DNA of 64,000 bases from JACPFJ01 sp036504875 (GTDB lineage Bacteria; Desulfobacterota; Desulfuromonadia; Geobacterales; Pseudopelobacteraceae): contig DASXUK010000046.1 in assembly GCA_036504875.1 (NCBI GenBank), positions 62,001-126,000 on the forward strand, written 5' to 3'. Below, one piece after another: positions 9,501 through 16,463 of this stretch (within the stretch, counting starts at the first letter, position 1; every line of letters begins with the position of its first letter). Position numbers and translations under genes: made by a program. The notes below the pieces were generated by a model, which did not search any database, was not told where the DNA came from, and was given only the letters and a program-made list of their open reading frames with translations.

Positions 9501-11700
9501 GAGGGGGACGGTTTACTATTGTTGTCCTGTTAGCCCATGTTCTTAATCTATTACCGGTGATGTTGGCTAGCTGCGGCGCCATGGAAGGATTTAAGGTACC
9601 CGTGATGTTGTGGCAACTCAGGCACTCCGCATTGGTCCTGGTCATATGGCAGTAGACGCATTCCTTTTCGAAGCGATTGTCGAACTGCTGGTGCAGCTTG
9701 AGCCGGAAGGGATTGCTGCTGTCCTTATGCAATACGTTATTGTCGTGGCAATACCAACAGGGATTGCCGGGGGGGGTAGAGGTAGGATTGGGAAAGTTGG
9801 CGGCCGGATTGCCAGACGGATAGGGTGTTCCTGACCGGCCGTGGCCGTTGACTTTCCATTGGGTCATATTGATTTTGGCCTGGGTGTAGCCCTTGAAACT
9901 GTATATGTCCGTGTCACCGTCATTGATTGTATGGCAGGTAAAGCACATGACACTCGTGTTGATCGATGAGCCCCAGACCGGTGCAACGCCGGAGTGGCAA
10001 GCGGTGCCGGAGCAGGTCCTCGCCGAGTAGTCGTAGCTGCCTCCCCGGTTAAAATTCACATCCTTCTTCTTGTTGACGTGAAACTCAGCCACCAGATGAG
10101 AAGCCTCACTCATGGTTCCCAAGCCGCTATGACAGATCGTATTTCCGCAATCACCGCCGGTGGCAATGGTTTTCTGGTGGCAATCAATGCAACTGAAGTT
10201 GGTCTGCAGGTGGCGGGGATGGGAGTTGGCCCGCGGCTTGCCGACCCCTTCGTTGGCGTACATCGGCATGGCTGATTTCCACTCCTCGCCCGGTTTCCAG
10301 GTGGAATAGGGCACCAGCACCGTAGGTACGTTGCTTATGAGGAATTCTTTGGCTCCGTCATGACATCCTTTACAACCGCCCAGTGGGTGGCCGTGACAAC
10401 TGTTGCAATTTGATCCGCGTTGGTTCCAGGGGAACGGCTTGACCGGATCGGGGTTGCCGGTGCCATCACTGTGACAATAGAGGTTCGAGCAGACCTTGGT
10501 TACCGGGTCGTAGCTCGCCGTGCTGTAGCGCTTATTTACGCCGGGGATGTTCCAAAAGCTGTTGATGCGGATGTCCTTGCCTCCGTTGACGTGTGCGCCG
10601 CTATATATGATGAGTTTATTTTCGTCATCAATCGGGGGCAGGTTAGTTCCCTGGGACTTGGCCCGAACGGTTGCACCGTGGCAGAAGGAGCATGGATATT
10701 TGCGGATCCAGCGGTTGTCGACCAGTTTTCTATGGCCGTTGGAGGTCATGTTGAGTAAACCGTCCCCCCTGAAACGATGGCAGGAATCACATTGTGTGGT
10801 GGAGGTTGATGACCACGAAGGTATGACATTGGGTGCGTTGAAGGGGGGAGCGTTCCTCAGACCGTCGCTGTGGCAGTAGAGCTCGGCGCAGCTGCCGTTG
10901 CGCTGTGATTCCAATCTCTGGCTGGGGAGATAGGCGTTATATTCATGCCGCCTGTTGTTGGCGGTATACCCGGAGTAGATTCCACCACTTTGGGTAAATC
11001 TCGTAAACTGTACCCTAAGGGGACGTTTGCCGGCGCTGGTGGCATGGGCGAATTCGGGGAGATTTAAGGGATTATGGTCGGAATGACAATAGCTGCAGCT
11101 GTTGATACCCGTGCCATAATATTTACCATGCTTGGTCGTGCTGCTGGGATGCTGTCCATCTGCCGGCGGCACGGCGTGACAGAAATTACAATCCCCTGTG
11201 GACGCTAATGAAGGACTTCCCCAACCAGTTATACCATTGGGTAGATCTTTGGTCTCCTTTTCAAAATGACAGTTGACATTGTTGCATGTGCCTAGGTTAG
11301 GTGTGGAAGTCTGAGGCCAAGCCGAGGTGATATTGTTAAAGGCGGTGTGGGGATATTGGGTGATGCTCGGTGAATTATTTATTTTGGAGGAGAGCTTGAT
11401 GCTTCCATCCCGGTGCGAAGAGGGGTAGCTGTCGCTGCCGGGGTGACATTTGGAGCATGTCGCGGCTGTCGAGTCCGACCTCATATGGGTGCGGTGGTTG
11501 CCTTGAAAACCTCCGGTTTGCGGGTCTCTGGAATCAGCGTCCAAAGGCCGCATGTCTCCGCTAATCCCGCTGCCTGTCCCATGACAGCTGAAGCAAGCGA
11601 GCTCCGCATGGGCTTCTCCACCCATAGGCAAAATGATTGCCGTAAAAACTAACAGCAGCATAACCACTGATAACTTGCCTTCTATTCTGATGGCACTCAT
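6526..11700 (-). CDS. Giant exported multiheme c-type cytochrome (about 32 heme motifs)
   Basis: A 1,724-residue protein starts at an ATG preceded by a perfect AGGAGG four bases away. An ATG nine codons upstream (11727) lacks such a site. A signal peptide ends at Ala-His-Ala, close to residue 32. By eye there are 27 CxxCH motifs and five Cx4CH motifs, for example CNNVNCH and CSGTACH. Most Cx4CH motifs are followed by a CxxCH, the arrangement called GSu_C4xC__C2xCH in Geobacter. One further Cx7CH (9448-9477) may or may not bind heme. Hemes are spread from residue about 36 to 1580; the last 150 residues have none. Many His, Ser and Asn residues lie between motifs and could supply distal ligands. 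Such proteins carry electrons across the periplasm or to outside acceptors. Whether this one is periplasmic, on the outer surface or in a filament cannot be told. It is probably the first gene of an operon with the giant propeller protein. Confidence 0.93.
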   Translation of the reverse strand: MSAIRIEGKLSVVMLLLVFTAIILPMGGEAHAELACFSCHGTGSGISGDMRPLDADSRDPQTGGFQGNHRTHMRSDSTAATCSKCHPGSDSYPSSHRDGSIKLSSKINNSPSITQYPHTAFNNITSAWPQTSTPNLGTCNNVNCHFEKETKDLPNGITGWGSPSLASTGDCNFCHAVPPADGQHPSSTTKHGKYYGTGINSCSYCHSDHNPLNLPEFAHATSAGKRPLRVQFTRFTQSGGIYSGYTANNRRHEYNAYLPSQRLESQRNGSCAELYCHSDGLRNAPPFNAPNVIPSWSSTSTTQCDSCHRFRGDGLLNMTSNGHRKLVDNRWIRKYPCSFCHGATVRAKSQGTNLPPIDDENKLIIYSGAHVNGGKDIRINSFWNIPGVNKRYSTASYDPVTKVCSNLYCHSDGTGNPDPVKPFPWNQRGSNCNSCHGHPLGGCKGCHDGAKEFLISNVPTVLVPYSTWKPGEEWKSAMPMYANEGVGKPRANSHPRHLQTNFSCIDCHQKTIATGGDCGNTICHSGLGTMSEASHLVAEFHVNKKKDVNFNRGGSYDYSARTCSGTACHSGVAPVWGSSINTSVMCFTCHTINDGDTDIYSFKGYTQAKINMTQWKVNGHGRSGTPYPSGNPAANFPNPTSTPPGNPCWYCHDNNVLHKDSSNPFRLKLHQQFDNRFEKECVYCHMTRTNAECLSCHNITGTLNPSMAPQLANITGNRLRTWANRTTIVNRPPHNGFSGTSCLTNQATPCHPSDVWTHNTGSDITWSNTQKADVKNQYKMMGVCLQCHDDDSNNKCAGCHGVKNASGNLVYTDATFTNISIPKKYKLGYDPGTGYIKPQKAKASSAHFGHKHYQGFLKSGGWLNMTGAAQGKWKGGKFCWDCHDPHGDSNIYMIHDKVTTESDGKFGIPTKKVNGTYNQSLVYFRQTVTGLDYALTSKRSGATTVDGICNVCHASGHYYNPTSGSISGDGHNSGTACTKCHEHRFTDSHADGQSCNSCHQNKPVPRHSAFGLPVDCTKCHVGVLFSRADVLGQFRGQSHHVQGVTVTNKVCYQCHWEATSAGTVDSDYHEGYSFKTYTSQKGKKVDLVIYGSGVRPTTYRTVSSAVGRATAVQFVSANMSSQYINTERREAAKVTNHCLGCHSDQNNLIKPFGDCKTPRQYAWDRQSIAARYSNQNVTKWGKYDPSVFPNVNVKYRVTKALSAHGNAANNQGGWDPNTGTDSNINNSRGGFSGMSSVRQNVQCFDCHNSHGSKAGGITSSYLSYSGTRGGNLKETSRGVAGYKVKYAPAAGGTSTFNSTIINPYNEGAGLCFDCHMTAVKAASGNGTPWGYQSTFGASLPIKSYRDGWRFGDRNYTDPTVGAVYKLGGGVNSFTFKQNKNIQGGHMHKTSAMSTTPADSINGLCTPCHDPHGVSPTLGANRQYGVPMLKGTWLSSPYKDDFPPPDPTNADTASHPSPTTGSNRAWGTAHFAGNSGQWRNSPNSNTTVNAPPVTYNIDRNTFGTSSSTTGYGRGGSVKRISESDAQFAGLCMICHAKTALMGRYTSNINGTSAYRPNQARWSSVARVHASNKGWGTNKEHSFTCSKCHEPHNSGLPRLMQTSCLDYNHRAGRSSGGEAWVSRKTLSAPYPADGVGIRSYQVWNDQLRGYPIASIYGADTKGQNTYYFGQTYPIPAADTACHITRPTIPAQDMWPHYDSGNSWNDSNDKAPSQWPNSNYWNKVTPW

Positions 11701-11830
11701 CTGCCCTCCTGAAAAACCGCAAAACATAACTCATCGAGATAACTTGACGGACTCTAACTATTTCCACAGTGCAGGTAAGGGCCGCCATGCAAATGTCAAT
11801 CAAATTAAAAAAGAATTAGTTGGGGGTAAA

Positions 11831-11862
11831 AGAATTATACTCAGCGTTAACGCTAGAATTAT
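11831..11862 (-). promoter_or_regulatory. Candidate promoter with palindromic operator upstream of giant cytochrome
   Basis: On the minus strand a perfect TATAAT lies at 11839-11834. Just upstream is a perfect 12-bp palindrome, AGCGTTAACGCT (11843-11854). It is flanked by two direct copies of AGAATTAT (plus-strand 11831-11838 and 11855-11862). No good -35 box is found 16-18 bp upstream, as is usual for promoters that need an activator. The palindrome would sit between the -35 and -10 positions. The binding protein is unknown and the promoter is a prediction. Confidence 0.45.
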
Positions 11863-12041
11863 TACCTGAAAATACGCCTAAAGACTTATTCAGAGCCACA
11901 AAACCAAATGAATTTAAGATAAATATATTAAAAATAATAATTATGAATATTTAGCAATTAACATTCCAAAATGTAAAACTGCTCAATGATCCATGCAAGT
12001 TATTTTTTATAATATGTTTTAGTTAATTTATAAGGGAGTAG

Positions 12042-12076
12042 AAAATAAAAAAAGCCTGGGGATAAACGCCCCAGGC
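12042..12076 (-). terminator. Rho-independent terminator after rlmL
   Basis: On the minus strand, GCCTGGGG and CCCCAGGC pair as an 8-bp GC-rich stem (12054-12076) with a short loop, followed by a run of T residues with one interruption (12053-12042). It lies about 85 bp downstream of the rlmL stop codon and would end the MBL-coaE-rlmL transcript. Confidence 0.85.
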
Positions 12077-12160
12077 AAGGTTGGCTTAATAGCATGTTGT
12101 TGGCGAAAAGCTAAAGTGACCTTCAGCTCTTGTGGTTCAAACTCTATTGTGTCTGTGACC

Positions 12161-13345
12161 TCAGTAAAGGTCGTACTTGAGCAGCCTGCATTCAATCGGT
12201 CCGTTAAAAAGCACATAACGTCGGGAGGCTTTAAGTCCTACATACTTCGCCAGCTCAAGGTTCCCGGTCAGGACAAATCCGGTCCAGCCCCGACAGCGTT
12301 GCTTCAAGATATCGCCGATCCGGCAGTAAAGCTCCTTTAGCTCCTCTTCTTCCCCCATTCTTTTCCCATAAGGGGGATTGATTATCACCACCCCTTTATC
12401 ACCTTCCGGCTTGAAATCTTCCAGGGCAGTGTGAAAAAAATGAATCTTGCCTGCGAATCCGGCTGCATCTGTATTTCGTCTGGCAAATGCAAGTGCCCGG
12501 CTGTCACAGTCATAGCCGGAGACCAGACCTACCGACAGGGGCTGGATTCCCTTGTCGGCCTCCTCTAAAAGCCGTTCCCAAAGTGCAGCATCAAAATTCC
12601 TCCATCTTTCAAAACCGAATGATCGCTGCCGGCCAGGCGCCATTCGAGACGCCAACAGCCCCGCCTCCACCGGAATGGTGCCTGATCCGCACATCGGATC
12701 AACCAGCGGGATCTTACCATCCCAGCCGGTCTGAATAACTACGGCAGCAGCCAGTGTTTCCCTGAGCGGAGCCTCGTTTCGCTCCAGCCGGTAGCCGCGC
12801 CGATCAAGCGACTCACCGGAACTGTCCAGGCTGAGGGTACAGAAATTTTTTGCCAGATGGACGTTAATACGTACATCCGGCGAGGCGGTATCGACATTTG
12901 GGCGACTGCCACAGTGTTCACGGATACGATCCACAATGGCATCCTTGGTCTTAAGCGCCACAAACCCGGAGTGGGTCATGGCTGAATCCCGTAAGGTACA
13001 ATCAACCGCCATTGTCATGAGCGGGGTTATCAGCTCGTGCCAGGCAATGGCATGCACACCGGAATAGAGTTCGTCCGGTGTAGAGCAGGAAAACTCGCTC
13101 AGCTTCATCAAGATCCGGCTGGCTGTGCGCAACCAGAGATTGCAACGATATAGTCCGGCCTGATCGGTGGTGAAGGAAACACCCCCTCTGATCGCTTTAG
13201 CCCCCTCAATGCCAAGCTGCGAGAGTTCGGCCGCTGTTATCTCTTCAGCACCGCGCGGTACAGCGGCAAAGCAGTTCAGGGCCCTGCTGACAGGATTTTT
13301 CCCACTCACCCGCGGCCGCAATATGTGAGTCTTTTTTTCATTCAT
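12161..13345 (-). CDS. rlmL: THUMP-domain class I SAM-dependent RNA methyltransferase (RlmL/YpsC family)
   Basis: This 394-residue protein fits the COG0116 family, which places N2-methyl groups on guanosine in 23S rRNA (m2G2445 for E. coli RlmL). The N-terminal half carries the THUMP RNA-binding domain (about residues 60-165). The methyltransferase part follows, with VDPMCGSGT as the SAM-binding motif near residue 215 and the catalytic NPPYGKR motif near 325. It is the single-domain form; E. coli RlmKL is a fusion of about 700 residues. The start overlaps the 3' end of coaE by 8 bp, so translational coupling is likely, and a strong terminator follows. The exact target base is inferred from the family only. 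Confidence 0.88.
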   Translation of the reverse strand: MNEKKTHILRPRVSGKNPVSRALNCFAAVPRGAEEITAAELSQLGIEGAKAIRGGVSFTTDQAGLYRCNLWLRTASRILMKLSEFSCSTPDELYSGVHAIAWHELITPLMTMAVDCTLRDSAMTHSGFVALKTKDAIVDRIREHCGSRPNVDTASPDVRINVHLAKNFCTLSLDSSGESLDRRGYRLERNEAPLRETLAAAVVIQTGWDGKIPLVDPMCGSGTIPVEAGLLASRMAPGRQRSFGFERWRNFDAALWERLLEEADKGIQPLSVGLVSGYDCDSRALAFARRNTDAAGFAGKIHFFHTALEDFKPEGDKGVVIINPPYGKRMGEEEELKELYCRIGDILKQRCRGWTGFVLTGNLELAKYVGLKASRRYVLFNGPIECRLLKYDLY

Positions 13346-13958
13346 TCAATGATCCTATCTCTTTGGCCCAAATCTGAGCCAGAATTTTTCGGGTTTGTTC
13401 GGGGCTGCCGCTATTATCGATAACTATTCTGCCGTAGCGCTCCTTCTCGGCAATAGGCATCTGACTGGCAATCATACATTCAACTTCATCCTGGGAGATT
13501 CCATCACGAGCCATCAAACGCTGACGCTGAACCTCGGGCCGGACCGTTACCACCCAAACCTCGTCGACTCGATCGGTCGTTCCGGATTCAATCAGCAGGG
13601 GCGCCATGTAAAATACCAGGCCATGTCCTTTGGCTGCTTCAACAGCAATTTTTTCCTCAGCCAGCCGTTTTACCTCAGGGTGGACTATCTGCTCCAATTG
13701 ACGCCGTTTCTCCGGATCAGCGAACACTACTCTGCCCAGGCGTTTGCGATCAAGATTGCCGTCCGGTAGTAGCATCTCGCCGCCAAAAATATCAACAATA
13801 GCCTCTAACGCCCGGCTGCCGGGACTGACAGCCTCGCGCGACAGTTGATCGGCATCGATAACCACCGCGCCCTGTTCCTCAAAAAACCTGGCTACCGTGC
13901 TTTTGCCGGTAGCTATACCGCCGGTCAAACCAATAACACGAATTCCTGCCCTGGTCAT
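13338..13958 (-). CDS. coaE: Dephospho-CoA kinase
   Basis: CoaE carries out the last step of coenzyme A synthesis, ATP-dependent phosphorylation of the 3'-hydroxyl of dephospho-CoA, in the cytoplasm. The 206-residue length is typical. The P-loop GLTGGIATGKST is at residues 10-21, followed by the conserved VIDADQLSREAV segment and the VVFADPEKR...HP region of the family. It overlaps the upstream MBL-fold gene by 4 bp (ATGA type) and rlmL downstream by 8 bp, so the three genes form a tight operon. Confidence 0.95.
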   Translation of the reverse strand: MTRAGIRVIGLTGGIATGKSTVARFFEEQGAVVIDADQLSREAVSPGSRALEAIVDIFGGEMLLPDGNLDRKRLGRVVFADPEKRRQLEQIVHPEVKRLAEEKIAVEAAKGHGLVFYMAPLLIESGTTDRVDEVWVVTVRPEVQRQRLMARDGISQDEVECMIASQMPIAEKERYGRIVIDNSGSPEQTRKILAQIWAKEIGSLNE

Positions 13959-14800
13959 TTTAGGCCCTTGATTTGATGGAAGGCTCGTTTGAAGTTGACT
14001 TCAAAAAAGGATTGGAATCCGGGCAGAGACTCGTATTGCGGGAGAGAAAACTGACTTAGGGCCACCTCGACTGTTAACCCCTTACCGATAAGCCGCAAGA
14101 CCTCGGTCGTGAAATCCTTAAAAAAAGTCTGGAATTTAAGGATTCCGGCGGTATTGGTTACTTCCCCCAGCCCCGGCACAACAGTGGTTGCGTCAATGGA
14201 ACCGAGCAGATCCAGCATCTCGATCCAGTCACGAAAATACCCGTCCCCCATATAACCGGCCACATCATTGAAAAAAAGATCGGAGGTAAAAAGAACCTTT
14301 TCTTCCGGAAGGTAAACAAACACATCTCCCTCGCTGTGACCCCGCTCGGTATTGCTCATGACAATCAGAGTGTTGCCGCGTTTAAAGGTCAGCCCGCGAT
14401 CGAAAAATGTGACCTGGTTTTTGATCTGCCGGAACTCACTCTTAAGCGCCTGCCAGGTTTGGCCGGAGGCAATAATCTCGACATTGGCGGGGAGATCAAA
14501 ATCAATATAATTGAAACCGCGGTGATGGTGAGTCAAGATTATATAACGCACCTGCAAAGGGGTGATGGTCTTGATATAATCTAGCAGTTCCTGAGTGGTT
14601 TCCGGCACGAAATGAGCGCCAGCCAAAACCACCTGATAGTTGGTGACAATAATCAGACAGTTGCTGGCGGCCTTTCCACCAGGTTCAGCCAGCGCAGCAT
14701 ATATTCCTCCTTTGATCTTTTTGAACCTGAAATTAGAGCCTTCGGCAAGTGCAGGCAAAACCAGAAAAAATATTGCGACACCTATCAGGGCATGTTTCAT
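13955..14800 (-). CDS. Exported metallo-beta-lactamase-fold protein with incomplete metal site
   Basis: The start at 14800 is chosen because GGAGG precedes it at a proper distance; a start at 14839 has no such support. The 281-residue product begins with a signal peptide (hydrophobic stretch ending in LPALAEG). It has the MBL fold: the first metal motif reads THHHRGF near residue 105, followed by GHSEGD and TSDLFFND. In active dinuclear members the first motif is HxHxDH and a late His follows PG. Here the Asp and last His of the motif are Gly and Phe, and the late His is Leu (PGLGEV). The Zn1-type ligands are kept and the Zn2 set is lost, so the protein may bind one metal or be a non-enzymatic relative. 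Substrate unknown. It is the first gene of the coaE-rlmL operon. Confidence 0.85.
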   Translation of the reverse strand: MKHALIGVAIFFLVLPALAEGSNFRFKKIKGGIYAALAEPGGKAASNCLIIVTNYQVVLAGAHFVPETTQELLDYIKTITPLQVRYIILTHHHRGFNYIDFDLPANVEIIASGQTWQALKSEFRQIKNQVTFFDRGLTFKRGNTLIVMSNTERGHSEGDVFVYLPEEKVLFTSDLFFNDVAGYMGDGYFRDWIEMLDLLGSIDATTVVPGLGEVTNTAGILKFQTFFKDFTTEVLRLIGKGLTVEVALSQFSLPQYESLPGFQSFFEVNFKRAFHQIKGLK

Positions 14801-14856
14801 GGAAACCTCCGCCGAACATTGTAGCAAACCGACCAACAAAATAACAGATTTTTGGC

Positions 14857-14886
14857 TTGAGTTGCATGTCTGGTTAATGCTAAAGT
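14857..14886 (+). promoter_or_regulatory. Possible promoter of tRNA-Arg
   Basis: A TTGAGT box (14857-14862) and TAAAGT (14881-14886) are separated by 18 bp and end 40 bp before the mature tRNA. Both boxes are only partial matches to the sigma-70 consensus, so this is weakly supported. Confidence 0.3.
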
Positions 14887-14925
14887 TAAAAGTCGTCTGG
14901 CGATCAGTAGATGATGGAGATATAC

Positions 14926-15002
14926 GGGCGGTTAGCTCAGCTGGATAGAGTACAGGCCTCCGAAGCCTGGGGTCGTGGGTTCGAATCCCATGCCGCCCGC
15001 CA
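14926..15002 (+). tRNA. tRNA-Arg (anticodon CCG)
   Basis: A 77-nt cloverleaf folds fully. The acceptor stem GGGCGGT pairs with GCCGCCC with one G-U pair, the D-arm has GCTC...GAGT, and the anticodon stem CAGGC/GCCTG closes a 7-base loop with anticodon CCG at 14960-14962. The T-arm has GTGGGTTCGAATCCCA. The discriminator is G and the CCA tail (15000-15002) is encoded. It reads the CGG arginine codon. Confidence 0.97.
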
Positions 15003-15055
15003 ATTTTACCCCTCGGGGACGTCCAGTCCCCTTTGTTTTTCTACAGGAACAGCCT

Positions 15056-15910
15056 ATGCTCAGACGAGTTCCAGCGGCATTCTCCGATCTCTTTTCATCC
15101 CGAAGTACTATAACAATCATATGCATTAGTCTTATTTCAATACTACTATTAGGATGGCTTGATTTTTATACAGGCGACTACTCTTTAATTATTTTTTATC
15201 TGGCTCCGGTCGCTCTTTCAACCTGGTTTGTAAGTAAACGCTACGGTCTCTTGTTTTGTGTTTTTGTTTTAATGATCAGATTGGCCATTGATCAGGCAAC
15301 CAGTTTTAATACTCGCAGCACGCTTCACTTATGGAACTTGCTGGTTGAATTCATCTTCCTGGTGATCATGAGCCTGCTTTTTTCGGCTCTCCGCAAGACC
15401 CTTGAAAAAGAACGCAGCCTGGCCAGTATCGATCAATTGACCGGCGCCATTAATCGTCGGACTTTTTTTGAACTGGCCGAATATGAGATAAACCGCTCCC
15501 GCCGTTATAAGCGTCCCTTTAGCATAGCCTATATTGATTTGGACAACTTCAAGGCGATCAATGATAAATTCGGCCATCACGTCGGCGACCAAGTATTAAT
15601 TACAGTTGTTGCCACAATCAGGGCCAATTTAAGAAGCTATCAGATTCTCTCACGCTTTGGCGGTGACGAATTTGTCATATTGTTGCCTGAAGCGGATGAG
15701 GAGGCAACCTTATTGTTTCTGGCAAAAATCAGGGTGCGATTGCAGCAGGCGATGGATGCCAGAAACTGGCCTATCGGCACAAGTATTGGAGCCGTTATCT
15801 ATCTTGAACCGCCGGCAACAGTCGATGAAATCGTCGGCAAGGCCGATGAACTGATGTATAATGCCAAGCGTAGCGGTAAAAGCAACATCCTGCACACTGT
15901 TATTGGGTAG
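15056..15910 (+). CDS. Membrane-bound GGDEF diguanylate cyclase
   Basis: The start at 15056 has an AGGA site seven bases upstream; the frame is open further back but that part overlaps the tRNA. The 284-residue protein has four predicted membrane helices in its first 115 residues, then a GGDEF domain (about 125-284). The catalytic motif is a perfect RFGGDEF. The substrate segment FKAINDKFGHHVGD keeps the Asn and Asp that select guanine in c-di-GMP synthases. The inhibitory RxxD site upstream of GGDEF is RSYQ, so product feedback at this site is probably lost. Role: makes cyclic di-GMP from GTP at the inner membrane. The input signal is unknown because the N-terminus is only a membrane module. 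Confidence 0.9.
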   Translation: MLRRVPAAFSDLFSSRSTITIICISLISILLLGWLDFYTGDYSLIIFYLAPVALSTWFVSKRYGLLFCVFVLMIRLAIDQATSFNTRSTLHLWNLLVEFIFLVIMSLLFSALRKTLEKERSLASIDQLTGAINRRTFFELAEYEINRSRRYKRPFSIAYIDLDNFKAINDKFGHHVGDQVLITVVATIRANLRSYQILSRFGGDEFVILLPEADEEATLLFLAKIRVRLQQAMDARNWPIGTSIGAVIYLEPPATVDEIVGKADELMYNAKRSGKSNILHTVIG

Positions 15911-15938
15911 TACTAATCCGACTTGCTACGGAGGGATC

Positions 15939-16385
15939 ATGGCAAAGGGAAGTTTTGACATAACCGATCAATTGGCACCTTTGATGCTTCGGATACCACT
16001 GGGGCTGATCTTGATGGCGCATGGATCACAAAAGCTTCTGGGGTTATTTGGCGGTCAAGGTTTAACAGCTACGTTCAAGCTTTTTGAAGGCAAGCTAGGG
16101 ATTCCACCGATATTCGCCCTTTTGGCGATCATCGCCGAATTTGGCGGCGGCTTCGGCGTTCTGACCGGTTTTTTAACCCGTCTTTCGGCTGCAGGCATCG
16201 CAGGGGTTATGCTGGTAGCCATTTACAAGGTCCACTGGATGAATGGTTTTTTTCTCAACATTACCTGTGCTGCCGGACGCGGCCATGGGATCGAATATAA
16301 TATTGCCCTGCTTGGTATGGCGCTATATCTAGTCATTGCAGGTGGCGGCCAGTGGTGTCTGGACCGACTTATTTTCCGGCGCTAA
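15939..16385 (+). CDS. DoxX family membrane protein
   Basis: The ATG at 15939 follows a GGAGGG ribosome site; an upstream frame extension overlaps the GGDEF gene and is not needed. The 148-residue product has four hydrophobic helices and the DoxX family patterns LRIPLGLILMAHGSQKLLG near the N-terminus and IAEFGGGFGVLTG in the middle. Members are small inner-membrane proteins of quinone-linked or redox-stress function, mostly not characterised. It lies 28 bp after the GGDEF gene and may be co-transcribed with it. Confidence 0.88.
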   Translation: MAKGSFDITDQLAPLMLRIPLGLILMAHGSQKLLGLFGGQGLTATFKLFEGKLGIPPIFALLAIIAEFGGGFGVLTGFLTRLSAAGIAGVMLVAIYKVHWMNGFFLNITCAAGRGHGIEYNIALLGMALYLVIAGGGQWCLDRLIFRR

Positions 16386-16418
16386 GCCATTAATCCGGAA
16401 TAATTCAGCTTATTTCTC

Positions 16419-16440
16419 AGGCGGGCTTGCCCCGCCTTTC
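16419..16440 (+). terminator. Possible terminator after doxX
   Basis: AGGCGGG pairs with CCCGCCT around a 5-base loop (16419-16437), followed by TTTC only. The stem is strong but the U-tract is short, and prfC starts 25 bp further on, so termination may be partial. Confidence 0.5.
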
Positions 16441-16463
16441 GATTGCAAAAGGAGCATAATTAA

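Larger units (their letters stand above)
11701..12160. other. AT-rich intergenic region between cytochrome operon and rlmL
   Basis: This 460-base stretch carries no convincing gene. It holds the ribosome site of the cytochrome gene (11701-11710), a long AT-rich leader with a candidate promoter and palindrome (11831-11862), and near its other end the terminator of the rlmL-coaE gene group (12042-12076). The leader from the candidate promoter to the cytochrome start would be about 125 nt. I saw no known riboswitch core in it. Short open frames here have no ribosome site or recognisable product. Confidence 0.6.

Noticed and set aside
14926..15055. Integration site at tRNA-Arg
   Set aside because: No integrase, no repeated tRNA end and no foreign genes were found near it.
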